NCBI GenBank assembly: GCA_002343075.1
Contig: DDRH01000036.1
Location: 154,190 to 184,519, forward strand
Length of the DNA stretch: 30,330 nt
Direction: 5' to 3'
Source of the DNA: Phycisphaerales bacterium UBA2421
GTDB taxonomy: Bacteria; Planctomycetota; Phycisphaerae; Tepidisphaerales; Tepidisphaeraceae
Position numbers and translations under genes: made by a program. The notes beneath the pieces were generated by a model. That model saw only the letters and a list, made by a program, of their open reading frames with translations, searched no databases and was not told where the DNA came from. Shown here piece by piece: positions 7,720-15,555 of this stretch (the first letter of the stretch is position 1; the number at the start of each line of letters is the position of its first letter).

Positions 7720-8612
7720 TTCGGCCTCGTTGTCGGATGACTCCCGTGCAAGATCGCCGCCAGTCGCTCCGCCGTTTGTGTGGCGCAAAAGCCTGGAAGC
7801 AGCACGTCCGGATCCGTCACCCAAAATACTTGGCTTTGCTTCACTGCGCGCAACTCCGACATGGTGGGCCAGAACGATTTGGCATACTCAATAGATTGGG
7901 TCGACGCCCCCGGCAGCAGTTGAATGATTACATCAGGATCAAGTGCGGCAAGCCGTTCGCGGTCAAGCGTTGGGTAATCAACTCCCACCGGTATGACATT
8001 CACTCCACCCGCTATTTCGAGCAATTCGCCCAGAAATGTCCCGGGCCCGACGGCATTCAGTCCGGATTCACCCACAACCAACAAAACTCCACGCTTCGGA
8101 TAACTCTCCGCAAAAGTTCGGACCTGACTAAGGGCGTCGTCCCAACGATTCACCGTTAGGTCGGCTTCGCTTTTGGCGTCGAGCACGGTCCCCAACTCGG
8201 CGATCGCCAGTCGGGTGTCTTTGAGCGAGTCAATCTTTCGATTAAACATCTTGATGTTCAAAGCGGCGGCCCGGTCGGCAAAACCTTCGGGCATCTTGTC
8301 TGCGTGATACTGGGTGACAATGACATCTGGCTTAAGTACCGCCAATAACTCCCAATCAACGGATCGATAATCGCCCGCACGCGGGAGATGATCGGTGATC
8401 TTTCGCGGGGGCTCAAAATTACTGACTGCGATGAGTTGCCCGGCAAGCTGCATCGCAACGACGATGTCCGTGGCCGCGGGAGAAAGCGAGGCTACCCTGG
8501 GTGCCGAGGTTCCAACGACCTCTGAGGCGGGTGCCGGGGTGCGATCGCAACCACACGCGAGCATCACTGCAAGAAACATCGCGAGAGAACTGGCAATTCG
8601 CCGTTGAATCAT
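7716..8612 (-). CDS. BtuF/FhuD-like substrate-binding lipoprotein
   Basis: Class III periplasmic binding protein that would deliver a corrinoid, haem or siderophore to the permease encoded just downstream. The 298 residues begin with a basic N-terminus, a hydrophobic stretch and a lipobox-like end around Cys20/Cys22 (VMLACGCDR), so it is probably a lipoprotein. Family features are RVASLSPAATDIVVA, LLAVLKPDVIVTQ, and LNAVGPGTFLGELLEIAGG. The tail ends PTTRPN. The stop overlaps the permease TTG start by four bases. A promoter-like sequence ends only a few bases before the ATG, and there is no Shine-Dalgarno, so a near-leaderless mRNA is likely. No outer membrane TonB receptor gene or riboswitch is seen next to it. 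Confidence 0.87.
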   Translation of the reverse strand: MIQRRIASSLAMFLAVMLACGCDRTPAPASEVVGTSAPRVASLSPAATDIVVAMQLAGQLIAVSNFEPPRKITDHLPRAGDYRSVDWELLAVLKPDVIVTQYHADKMPEGFADRAAALNIKMFNRKIDSLKDTRLAIAELGTVLDAKSEADLTVNRWDDALSQVRTFAESYPKRGVLLVVGESGLNAVGPGTFLGELLEIAGGVNVIPVGVDYPTLDRERLAALDPDVIIQLLPGASTQSIEYAKSFWPTMSELRAVKQSQVFWVTDPDVLLPGFCATQTAERLAAILHGSHPTTRPN

Positions 8613-8621
8613 CAGCCGAGG

Positions 8622-8650
8622 ATGCTAAAGTTGCTGGCAGATCGTGTCAA
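8622..8650 (-). promoter_or_regulatory. strong candidate promoter for the binding protein gene
   Basis: On the minus strand a perfect TTGACA (8650-8645), a spacer of exactly 17 bases, and TAGCAT (8627-8622, four of six matches). The expected transcription start near 8615 lies about three bases before the ATG at 8612, so the transcript would be nearly leaderless. A 6-base-pair inverted repeat (8655-8670) lies just upstream of the -35. Confidence 0.6.
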
Positions 8651-8654
8651 AATT

Positions 8655-8670
8655 GCAGGGGTAACCCTGC
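8655..8670. repeat. perfect inverted repeat with GTAA loop
   Basis: GCAGGG (8655-8660) and CCCTGC (8665-8670) are perfect reverse complements around GTAA. It lies in the 101-base divergent gap, 4 bases upstream of the -35 of the leftward promoter and 44 bases before the rightward ATG. It could be an operator half-site pair or, on the rightward transcript, a leader hairpin closed by a GNRA-type tetraloop. A chance short palindrome cannot be excluded. Confidence 0.4.
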
Positions 8671-8713
8671 GAGTCGAAGTCAAACGTCTCAGTTTATCGC
8701 ACGGAGGCAGCCA

Positions 8714-9445
8714 ATGAGTGAACAATCTACCGGATTCATGAGCAGAATCGCTTCGATCTTCACCCGAAAGAATCGGCTGGAGGAAGGTGGTATCTCCTCC
8801 GACCTTGACAGCACGCAGCCGCCATCGCAATTGGTAGAAACGCGACAAAGCATTTTCCGTCCATGGGCGAAACGAGATCACGCCTTGCAGAATCTGTCCG
8901 AAGGATTTGTCACGCTGACGCGACTGATGAGCGGCATTCGTGATAACCTTGAGAAACAGAACACCCGTCAGGAGGACTTGATGCGGGTACTGTCGCAGCT
9001 CCCGCAGATGATAGAGACGATTCCGGAATCGAATCGTAGTCAGGCCGAAGCCCTGAAGACGATCTACACTCAACTGGCCCAGCAGAATCAGGCGCAAACC
9101 ACGCTGGGTGAAGTGCTCAATCGCATTTGCGACACGTCCGGCGAGCAGAAGAGTCTCATCAATTCGCTCAACGACCAACTCGACTCGCTCCGCCAGACCG
9201 ATGCCAGCATCAGCAGCAACATCAGCAATGTAGGCACGGCTATGCAATCGCTGAGCGAACACAGCGCGACAAGCACGCAGGTACTCCAACAAGTTCAATC
9301 GGGCATGTCTCAGCGGGACGCCATGCTTAATCAACTCTTGGAGAAGCAGAATCACCGTTTCAACGCCATTTTCTGGGCCAGCGTGGTCCTTTCGATCACC
9401 ACGATCCTGTCATTGGTGATGGTAACTTACCTTGCGATGAAGTAG
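8714..9445 (+). CDS. coiled-coil protein with C-terminal membrane anchor
   Basis: I do not recognise a named family. The 243-residue protein has a polar N-terminus (1-55), then a long region (about 56-215) rich in Gln, Ser, Leu and charged residues with the heptad look of a helical coiled coil, and a single hydrophobic helix at 217-240 with only three residues after it. This is the layout of a tail-anchored protein with its coiled coil on the cytosolic side. The ATG at 8714 is fixed by GGAGG seven bases upstream; the frame is open further upstream but without support. It is transcribed away from the ABC genes and converges with the yyaL-like gene 33 bases on. Repeated polar helical turns resemble the linker parts of chemoreceptors, but no signalling domain is present. 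Confidence 0.8.
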   Translation: MSEQSTGFMSRIASIFTRKNRLEEGGISSDLDSTQPPSQLVETRQSIFRPWAKRDHALQNLSEGFVTLTRLMSGIRDNLEKQNTRQEDLMRVLSQLPQMIETIPESNRSQAEALKTIYTQLAQQNQAQTTLGEVLNRICDTSGEQKSLINSLNDQLDSLRQTDASISSNISNVGTAMQSLSEHSATSTQVLQQVQSGMSQRDAMLNQLLEKQNHRFNAIFWASVVLSITTILSLVMVTYLAMK

Positions 9446-9478
9446 GTTGCGGTGTGCCCCGCATTCATCGCCGAATCA

Positions 9479-11704
9479 CTACCTCTGTTCTGGCACTGGG
9501 GCAAAAGCGCGCTCGACTCCGCGGCACCGGGTTGCGTTGCAGGACTGATAGTTGAGAATTAACTCACCCTCGGCAATTGTAGTTTCGATTTCAACTTGGA
9601 TCTCCCCTGAATAGCTGTTTCCAAACGCTCCAGTTTCGGTCGGCGGAGGAAATCGGACGGTTGCTGTCGGGTCGTGTGAAAGGGTTACCACCGTCGGGGC
9701 GACGCCAGGCTGCGCAACTTGGGTTGCAATGTGCCATCCAGGCGCGATTCGAACTGTGAGAGCCAAAAGAGTGGCAGACCGACGCGTGCAAGTCACAGAC
9801 ACGATCTGCCCTTCGTCGATCGGTGGAGCATGCGCCGCTGCACCCTGAGTTGGCAAGAACTGCGAACTGCCGCAAAGCTCAATCGACACGGCCAACATTG
9901 CGCTCATCGCTTCGGCTTGGCTATGGAGCTTCGAATCGAACGCGGCCACCACGCGCTGCGCATCGTCTCGCTTTCCAAGCTTCAGCAGCACCTGAGCCGC
10001 GACAGCGTTCCCGGAGGGCAGAGGGTTATCAGTGCCCGATTTCTGCCGCACAATCAAATCGTCGGCGTTTCGATCAGTGAAAAAGAAGCCCCCATCATCA
10101 TCATGCAAACGGCGGAGCATTTCGTCCACCAGACGCTGTGCAGATCCCTTCCAGTTCGGATTCCCCGTCAGACGAGCTAGAACAAGCAAAGCTTCGGCAA
10201 GACACGCATAATCTTCCAGCACGCCTGCATGCTTTGAGATCCCATCTCGGCTAGTCCGACGTAACTGGCCTTCCGAGGTCAAATGGTTGTCAAGAATGAA
10301 CCGCGCTGCCGCCTCGGCGGCGTGTAGGTATCGGGCTTCAGATAATGTGGAGCCAGCCTCGGCCAATACTCTGATCATGAGGGCATTCCAACTTGTGATT
10401 ACCTTCAAATCGACCATCGGCTGCTCGCGTCTGTCACGAGCGGAATGCAATCTCTCGCGCATTCGCTTGAGCACGTCGAATTGCGCGTGAAACTTCTCGA
10501 CATCTGCGACATACAGAATGTTTGCGTCTGGTTGCCCGTTCGCGTAATGCGGATCGGCAAAGTTGGGTCCCGTTGTCAAGCCGAAGACTTCACAAAAAGT
10601 ATCGATCTCGCGGTGCGCAAATGCGGAGCAATTGCTACCCTCTTCCTTGCTGCCCAGCACTTGCCGCACTTCCTGCTGCGTCCAGAGATAGGACAACCCC
10701 TCTCGTGCACACACTTCTGCATCTATTGCGGTAGAGAATGCCCCTTCGCGCGTCCTCATCTTCGCCAGGACGAAGTCCAAGAGTTCCCTCGCAACGACTT
10801 CATAGCGCGGCTCGCGAAAACGGCTCGCTGCGGTGAGATAAACTGAAGCGAGCAAGGCGTTGTCGTAGAGCATGATCTCGAAGTGAGGAACGAGCCATTG
10901 GGCATCAGTGCTGTACCGATGAAATGCTCCGCCGAGTTGATCGCGGATTCCGCCGTACATCATGGCATCGAGCGTGGCGCGCACGCGCTGCTCAAGGATG
11001 CCTGCCTGCTCGCCCAACTCTCTGGCGACTGGTGATTCGGGTATCGTCGCCGCAAGAATCAATTGCAGCAACGTCTGGCGTGGAAACTTTGGTGCGCGAC
11101 CAAACCCGCCATTCTGGGCATCAAAATCGCTTGCCGAGCGCATCACCATCTGTGCGATCGCGTTAGGTTGAAGCGAATGCGCCGTCTGCGTGTTCGACGC
11201 CACCTCCACCTGCTGAAGAATTCTTGTAAACTGCGCGGCGGCCCGCGCGACTTCTGCGTTGCGATTTTCCCATGCATCATGAATCGCGCGAAGGACCGAG
11301 ACGAACCCAGTGCGCCCAGGCAAATCCGTGGGCGGAAAATAGGTGCCCCCGTAAAAATACTCAAGTTGTGGGGTAAGAAACACGTTCATCGGCCACCCGC
11401 CGTGATGAGTCTGCACTTGCACCGCGGTCATGTACAGTTGATCGACATCCGGGCGTTCTTCACGGTCCAGCTTGATACAGACAAAATGCTCATTCATCAC
11501 GGCAGCGACTGCGGCACTTTCAAAGCTCTCGCGCTCCATCACATGGCACCAGTAACAGGTCGAATAGCCAATGCTCAGAAAAATCGGCTTCTTCTCGCGA
11601 CGTGCGCGTTCAAATGCCTCAGAACCCCACGGATACCAATCAACGGGATTGTGGGAATGTTGCAAAAGATAGGGCGATGTCTCGTGTACGAGCCGGTTTG
11701 CCAT
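9479..11704 (-). CDS. DUF255 thioredoxin-fold / (alpha/alpha)6-barrel protein with added C-terminal DsbD-N-like domain
   Basis: A 741-residue YyaL/SSP411 family protein. Residues 1-~165 are the thioredoxin-like DUF255 domain: [20 protein letters not shown] at the start, and the redox motif CYWC (Cys50, Cys53) followed by HVMERESF. The middle (~190-600) is the six-hairpin-like barrel of the family ([32 protein letters not shown]). Family members commonly end after the barrel. Here residues ~632-741 form an extra beta-rich domain with APGWHI and a closing YQSCNATRC (Cys722, Cys727), which resembles the N-terminal domain of DsbD (GWHIY and YQAC..C). No signal peptide is visible. The role of the family is not settled. 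It is the last gene of mrp-rtcB-yyaL, 49 bases after rtcB. Confidence 0.88.
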   Translation of the reverse strand: MANRLVHETSPYLLQHSHNPVDWYPWGSEAFERARREKKPIFLSIGYSTCYWCHVMERESFESAAVAAVMNEHFVCIKLDREERPDVDQLYMTAVQVQTHHGGWPMNVFLTPQLEYFYGGTYFPPTDLPGRTGFVSVLRAIHDAWENRNAEVARAAAQFTRILQQVEVASNTQTAHSLQPNAIAQMVMRSASDFDAQNGGFGRAPKFPRQTLLQLILAATIPESPVARELGEQAGILEQRVRATLDAMMYGGIRDQLGGAFHRYSTDAQWLVPHFEIMLYDNALLASVYLTAASRFREPRYEVVARELLDFVLAKMRTREGAFSTAIDAEVCAREGLSYLWTQQEVRQVLGSKEEGSNCSAFAHREIDTFCEVFGLTTGPNFADPHYANGQPDANILYVADVEKFHAQFDVLKRMRERLHSARDRREQPMVDLKVITSWNALMIRVLAEAGSTLSEARYLHAAEAAARFILDNHLTSEGQLRRTSRDGISKHAGVLEDYACLAEALLVLARLTGNPNWKGSAQRLVDEMLRRLHDDDGGFFFTDRNADDLIVRQKSGTDNPLPSGNAVAAQVLLKLGKRDDAQRVVAAFDSKLHSQAEAMSAMLAVSIELCGSSQFLPTQGAAAHAPPIDEGQIVSVTCTRRSATLLALTVRIAPGWHIATQVAQPGVAPTVVTLSHDPTATVRFPPPTETGAFGNSYSGEIQVEIETTIAEGELILNYQSCNATRCRGVERAFAPVPEQR

Positions 11705-11753
11705 TTCAGATCATTATAGCGCGAGCGGTGCAGTTTCGTCCGCGGGAACTTGC

Positions 11754-13148
11754 TTAGTCTTCAGGCTTCTCGCCTCCATCGGCCATGCGTACTATTCGGG
11801 GATCAAAGCGTGCAATGACTTCAACCAACTCCGTCTGGTGGGCCATCACTTCATGGATGTCCTTGTAGGCGAACGGGTTCTCATCGATCCCGGCTGACAG
11901 CAACTGCACGCCGCGCTCTTCCAGAACAGGCTTGACCTGTGCCCAACGGTACTGCTGCTTAGCCGCGGTGCGGCTCATGCGTCGGCCCGCACCATGACTC
12001 GCGCTGTTGAGGCTGGCAGACGCGCCCTTTCCTCGCACGACGAAGCCGGGCGACGCCATGCTGCCGGGAATCACCCCCAAGACGCCGCTCGCCGCAGGCG
12101 TCGCGCCCTTTCGGTGCACGATCACCTCTTGACCGTCGTGCGACTCTTTCCATGCGAAATTATGGTGGTTCTCAACGCCCGCCAACACGTGCGCCCCGAT
12201 CGCTTTGGCGATCCGGCGATGAATCACCGCGTGATTGGCTGCGGCATAGCTACCCATCAGGTTCATTGCTGCGAAATACTCCTTGCCCGGCTCAGAATCC
12301 AGATCCAGCCATGCCAGCCGCTTCAGTTCGGGCGGTAGGTATGGGTGAAGGCTCATCGCAAGGTTGGAGTAGTGATTCGCGACCATCGCCCCCGTGCCAC
12401 GAGAGCCGGAGTGCGACAGCAAGGCGATATAACTTCCCGGTTGCATTCCGAGATCGGGCTTCGATAACTCCAGAATCCCGAACTCAACAAAGTGATTGCC
12501 AGAGCCACTGGTGCCCAGTTGCGGCCAAGCCTTAGTGTCCTTCAGCTTCTGTGTAATCGATGTGACGGCCCAATCCTCATCCATTACCGCGTGCTCATTC
12601 TTCCGCTTAAACGTCGCCCCTGCGCCAAAGATAGTTTCTCGGTGGAGTGCGTTGACAAGATGATGGCGCCACTTCTCCAACTCAGCGCCCGCGATATCGA
12701 ACACGCTAAGCTTCATGCGGCAGGCAATGTCCACGCCCACTGCATACGGAATCACTGCGTTCTTCACCGCAAGCACCCCACCGATCGGCAGGCCGTAGCC
12801 TAAATGGGCATCTGGCATCAGAGCCGCCCGGACCGCAACAGGAAGCCTCACAGACTGCTTTAGTTGATCTACCGCTGCCGGCTCGAGTTCCTGCCCCCAG
12901 ACTTGAAAATCGGCGGCGCTTTCGCGCTCAACCCAAAATGGCCTGTCGCGCTCCTCGATCAGCGCGACAGCCAGTTCGCCAAGCAGAGGATCGCTGGCGA
13001 ATGCGTCTGGACTCTGCAGCACGGCACCCAGTTTCTCCAAAGCAACACTGCGGCCGCCATGTTTCACCAGCCGTTTGGAGATGCGCAGCGCCAGGCCGAC
13101 GATTTTTCCTTCGCGATACCCGAGCGCAGTGATGTCGCGGCCGTTCAT
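11754..13148 (-). CDS. rtcB: RNA-splicing ligase RtcB
   Basis: GTP- and Mn-dependent ligase that joins RNA 2',3'-cyclic phosphate or 3'-phosphate ends to 5'-OH ends. The 464 residues contain the full motif series: PDAHLGYGLPIGGVLA, GVDIACRM with metal ligands Asp139 and Cys143, GSGNHF (His219), HSGSRGTG (His246), ENHHN (His329), HRKGATPA, GSMASPG and SHGAGR with the guanylylated His385. All catalytic residues are present, so it should be active. The ATG overlaps the stop of mrp as ATGA. Neither RtcA cyclase nor the RtcR regulator, the usual Escherichia coli partners, is in the window; the operon partners are a Fe-S carrier and a thioredoxin-fold protein. Confidence 0.96.
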   Translation of the reverse strand: MNGRDITALGYREGKIVGLALRISKRLVKHGGRSVALEKLGAVLQSPDAFASDPLLGELAVALIEERDRPFWVERESAADFQVWGQELEPAAVDQLKQSVRLPVAVRAALMPDAHLGYGLPIGGVLAVKNAVIPYAVGVDIACRMKLSVFDIAGAELEKWRHHLVNALHRETIFGAGATFKRKNEHAVMDEDWAVTSITQKLKDTKAWPQLGTSGSGNHFVEFGILELSKPDLGMQPGSYIALLSHSGSRGTGAMVANHYSNLAMSLHPYLPPELKRLAWLDLDSEPGKEYFAAMNLMGSYAAANHAVIHRRIAKAIGAHVLAGVENHHNFAWKESHDGQEVIVHRKGATPAASGVLGVIPGSMASPGFVVRGKGASASLNSASHGAGRRMSRTAAKQQYRWAQVKPVLEERGVQLLSAGIDENPFAYKDIHEVMAHQTELVEVIARFDPRIVRMADGGEKPED

Positions 13149-14233
13149 GAGATAGTCAGTTTAGGCGCAGCGGCGGAAGCGCTGTTTCGGTCGACTTCTC
13201 GGATGAGGTTGTTCACGAGATTCTCAAGAGCTATTCTTAAGTCTTGTGCGCCACTGAAGTTATCGAGAGGCGCACCTGCGTCGCTATTCAGGCGCAGTTG
13301 CTGAAACATAGGGAGCTCACCCAGAAACGGCACCCCCAGCGCATCCGCAGCCTTTCTCGCCCCGCCGCGGCCAAAAAGGTCATGACTCGTGCCGTCTGGC
13401 AGCGGAAAATAACTCATGTTCTCTACAATCCCAAGAATCGGCGCCGCAAGCTGTTGAAACATCCTCACCGCGCGAATGGCGTCATCCAGCGCCACCTGCT
13501 GCGGCGTGGCGACAATAACAGCGCCGCTCAGCGGCAGTAACTGGCAAAGCGTCAGCGGGACGTCTCCTGTGCCGGGCGGAAGATCGACAATGAGATAATC
13601 CAGTTCGGGCCAATGCGTGTTGTCTACAAGTAACTGCTTGAACGCACCGTGAGCCATCGGGCCACGCCAGATCAGCGGCTTATCTTGCTCAACCAGGTTT
13701 CCGATGGTGATGGTGTGAATTCCGTGCACATTGAATGGCACGATCTTCATCACGTCGTTAACCTTGGTGCTCTTGACCATCGCACCCTTAATGCCAAGCA
13801 ATGTTGGCATGCTGGGACCGTAGATATCACCATCCATCAGCCCGACTTTTGCCCCGGTTCGACTCAATCCCACCGCTACGTTGGCCGCGATTGTTGACTT
13901 GCCGACACCACCCTTGCCGGCACCGACCGCGATGACATGCCGAACTTGTGGGAGGGCCCCGCCGCGTTCTGAAACACCTTTCGGCCCGCCCGGCGGAGCT
14001 GTCACATTGACCACCACCCTTTCTGCACCAATCCGCCGGAGCGCGACCGTGATATCGCGCTCAACCAATTCCCTTAGCGGACCGGTTGGATTGGTCAATT
14101 CAACCGTCAGTGACACGTCATAGGCCTTTACCAGCAGGTCTTTCAACATGCCGAGGGTGACGATGTCTTTGAAGAGCTCTGGATCCTTCACAGTCTGGAG
14201 CGCCGCCAATACTTGTTCGCGTTCTAATGCCAT
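13145..14233 (-). CDS. mrp: Mrp/ApbC P-loop ATPase, iron-sulfur carrier
   Basis: Mrp/NBP35 family ATPase that carries Fe-S clusters to target proteins. The 362 residues comprise an N-terminal MIP18 (DUF59) domain (~1-80) and the ATPase domain with a deviant Walker A, GAGKGGVGKS (104-113), DGDIYGPSMP (134-143) and DLPPGTGD (217-224). The CxxC pair that many Mrp/Nbp35 proteins carry after ENMSYF is absent: the segment reads ENMSYFPLPDGTSHDLFG. I chose the ATG at 14233 because AGGAAAG precedes it; a GTG at 14251 would extend it by six residues. A perfect TATAAT lies about 30 bases upstream. First gene of the mrp-rtcB-yyaL operon. Confidence 0.94.
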   Translation of the reverse strand: MALEREQVLAALQTVKDPELFKDIVTLGMLKDLLVKAYDVSLTVELTNPTGPLRELVERDITVALRRIGAERVVVNVTAPPGGPKGVSERGGALPQVRHVIAVGAGKGGVGKSTIAANVAVGLSRTGAKVGLMDGDIYGPSMPTLLGIKGAMVKSTKVNDVMKIVPFNVHGIHTITIGNLVEQDKPLIWRGPMAHGAFKQLLVDNTHWPELDYLIVDLPPGTGDVPLTLCQLLPLSGAVIVATPQQVALDDAIRAVRMFQQLAAPILGIVENMSYFPLPDGTSHDLFGRGGARKAADALGVPFLGELPMFQQLRLNSDAGAPLDNFSGAQDLRIALENLVNNLIREVDRNSASAAAPKLTIS

Positions 14234-14263
14234 ACTCACTTTCCTATTCACTCGAGTTCAGCG

Positions 14264-14269
14264 ATTATA
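14264..14269 (-). promoter_or_regulatory. -10 element for the mrp-rtcB-yyaL operon
   Basis: A perfect TATAAT on the minus strand (14269-14264). Transcription would start near 14257, giving a leader of about 24 bases that includes the mrp Shine-Dalgarno. The matching -35 region is weak (CTGTGT at 17-base spacing), so a factor-assisted promoter or a chance match in the divergent gap is possible. Confidence 0.4.
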
Positions 14270-14333
14270 TGCCACTCAGCCGCGATACACAGCGCCGCGT
14301 CGAAACGCGACACTTGGCTTGCTGGCAAAACGG

Positions 14334-15545
14334 ATGTCTCACTTACGAGCTGATTTACCGCATGACCTTGCCAGGACAGGCCTAAACCTGCACCCCGGCA
14401 CGGAAGATGACGGGTGGGCAAAGCCCCCTCCCGTTGTGCTCGGCGATGGGACAATCGTGCAACTTTTAAAGGACGGCGAGGCACTGAGCGCCGCTTATGA
14501 GGCGATCGCCGGTGCACAGCGGATCATCTGCCTGCAAGTCTACATCTTTGGTAGCGATGCGACCGGACGGCATTTTGCTGAACTACTCATTCGGAAGGCG
14601 CGCGACGGGCTTAAGGTGTTCGTTTCCTATGACTCATTTGGCTCAATGATGAGCGATCGAACAATGTTCCGGGAAATGCGTGCTTCGGGCGTTCGCGTGG
14701 AGGAGTTTCACCCGATCAGGCCGTGGGATTGCCGGTATAGCTGGCGACCTTTCAATCGGGACCACCGCAAGCTGGTGGTGGTCGATCACGAGATCGCTTG
14801 GCTTGGTGGGCTGAACATCGGCGACGAATACGCCGGCCCTTGGATTGCTGGTCGCGCCGCGCTTGAGGTCGAGCCGTGGCGCGATACGGCAGTCGGCTTG
14901 CGCGGGCCGGTCACCCGATCGCTCTTCCAGTGCTTTATTGCAAGCTGGAGATACCTGCATACCGGCGGGCGCATTCACCGATGCGAATGGGTGAGAGAGC
15001 TCACTTTTGCCGACATTCTCGGAACCGTCCCAACTCGCCGCAGCGAGGTGAAAGAGCGTTTTCTCCGGGTGGTTCACTCCGCTCGAGAAAGCATCCTCCT
15101 CACGATGGCCTATTTTGCGCCGCATGATGATCTTGTAGACGCAATGTGCGCCGCTGCCAGACGCGGAGTCCGGGTGAAGCTCTGCATTCCGGCTAAAAGT
15201 GATATGCCACTGCTCACAATCGCCGCAAGGAGCTTTTACGAAGATATGCTTCGCGCAGGCGTTGAAATCTTTGAGCGACAGTTCGTCATTTTGCACGCCA
15301 AGACGATGGTTGTTGACGAAGCAATCAGCGTGGTAGGCTCAACAAATCTCGATTATCGAAGCATCGAGTACAACTGCGAGTTGTCGGTCGTCATTCGAAG
15401 CCCCGAGTTTGGAGAGAAGATGGCAAAGTTGTTTGACAATGACGTTCGATACTCAAGGCAAATCAGGCTTGAAGAATGGCGTCATCGAGGGGTTCGTGAC
15501 CGGGTGGGACAGTGGGCGGTCAGCCGCGCCCGGTATCTACTCTGA
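14334..15545 (+). CDS. cardiolipin synthase-like phospholipase D family protein (ClsB type)
   Basis: Phospholipase D superfamily enzyme that probably makes cardiolipin by transferring a phosphatidyl group. Two complete HKD motifs are visible in 403 residues: HRKLVVVD (His144, Lys146, Asp151) followed by GGLNIGDEY, and HAKTMVVD (His321, Lys323, Asp328) followed by GSTNLDYRS. The N-terminal membrane helices of ClsA-type synthases are missing, which fits the shorter ClsB/YbhO type; association with the membrane would be peripheral. The start is uncertain: the ATG at 14334 has no Shine-Dalgarno, and the frame is open upstream into the mrp gene. Its substrate phosphatidylglycerol depends on PgsA, encoded at 26000. 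Transcribed divergently from mrp, converging with dapF ten bases on. Confidence 0.85.
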   Translation: MSHLRADLPHDLARTGLNLHPGTEDDGWAKPPPVVLGDGTIVQLLKDGEALSAAYEAIAGAQRIICLQVYIFGSDATGRHFAELLIRKARDGLKVFVSYDSFGSMMSDRTMFREMRASGVRVEEFHPIRPWDCRYSWRPFNRDHRKLVVVDHEIAWLGGLNIGDEYAGPWIAGRAALEVEPWRDTAVGLRGPVTRSLFQCFIASWRYLHTGGRIHRCEWVRELTFADILGTVPTRRSEVKERFLRVVHSARESILLTMAYFAPHDDLVDAMCAAARRGVRVKLCIPAKSDMPLLTIAARSFYEDMLRAGVEIFERQFVILHAKTMVVDEAISVVGSTNLDYRSIEYNCELSVVIRSPEFGEKMAKLFDNDVRYSRQIRLEEWRHRGVRDRVGQWAVSRARYLL

Positions 15546-15555
15546 GCTTGGCGGT

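Noticed and set aside
7720..7824. Longer N-terminus for the permease from ATG at 7824
   Set aside because: It lies within the preceding gene, adds a non-hydrophobic tail, and ignores the TTGA-coupled start that gives the normal family length.
5884..8612. Thoeris or CBASS defence system around the TIR gene
   Set aside because: No ThsA-like, cyclase, SAVED or capsid-sensing partner is next to it; the neighbours are transport and fatty acid genes.
8613..8713. Cobalamin riboswitch upstream of the BtuF-like gene
   Set aside because: The gap is only about 100 bases, holds a strong promoter that leaves almost no leader, and no B12-box-like sequence is visible.
8612..9355. A 247-codon open frame on the minus strand opposite the coiled-coil gene
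   Set aside because: It has no Shine-Dalgarno, resembles no protein family, and is the complement of a well-supported gene with a good start. Similar long complements at 595-1236, 4613-5119 and 22525-23325 were dismissed for the same reason.
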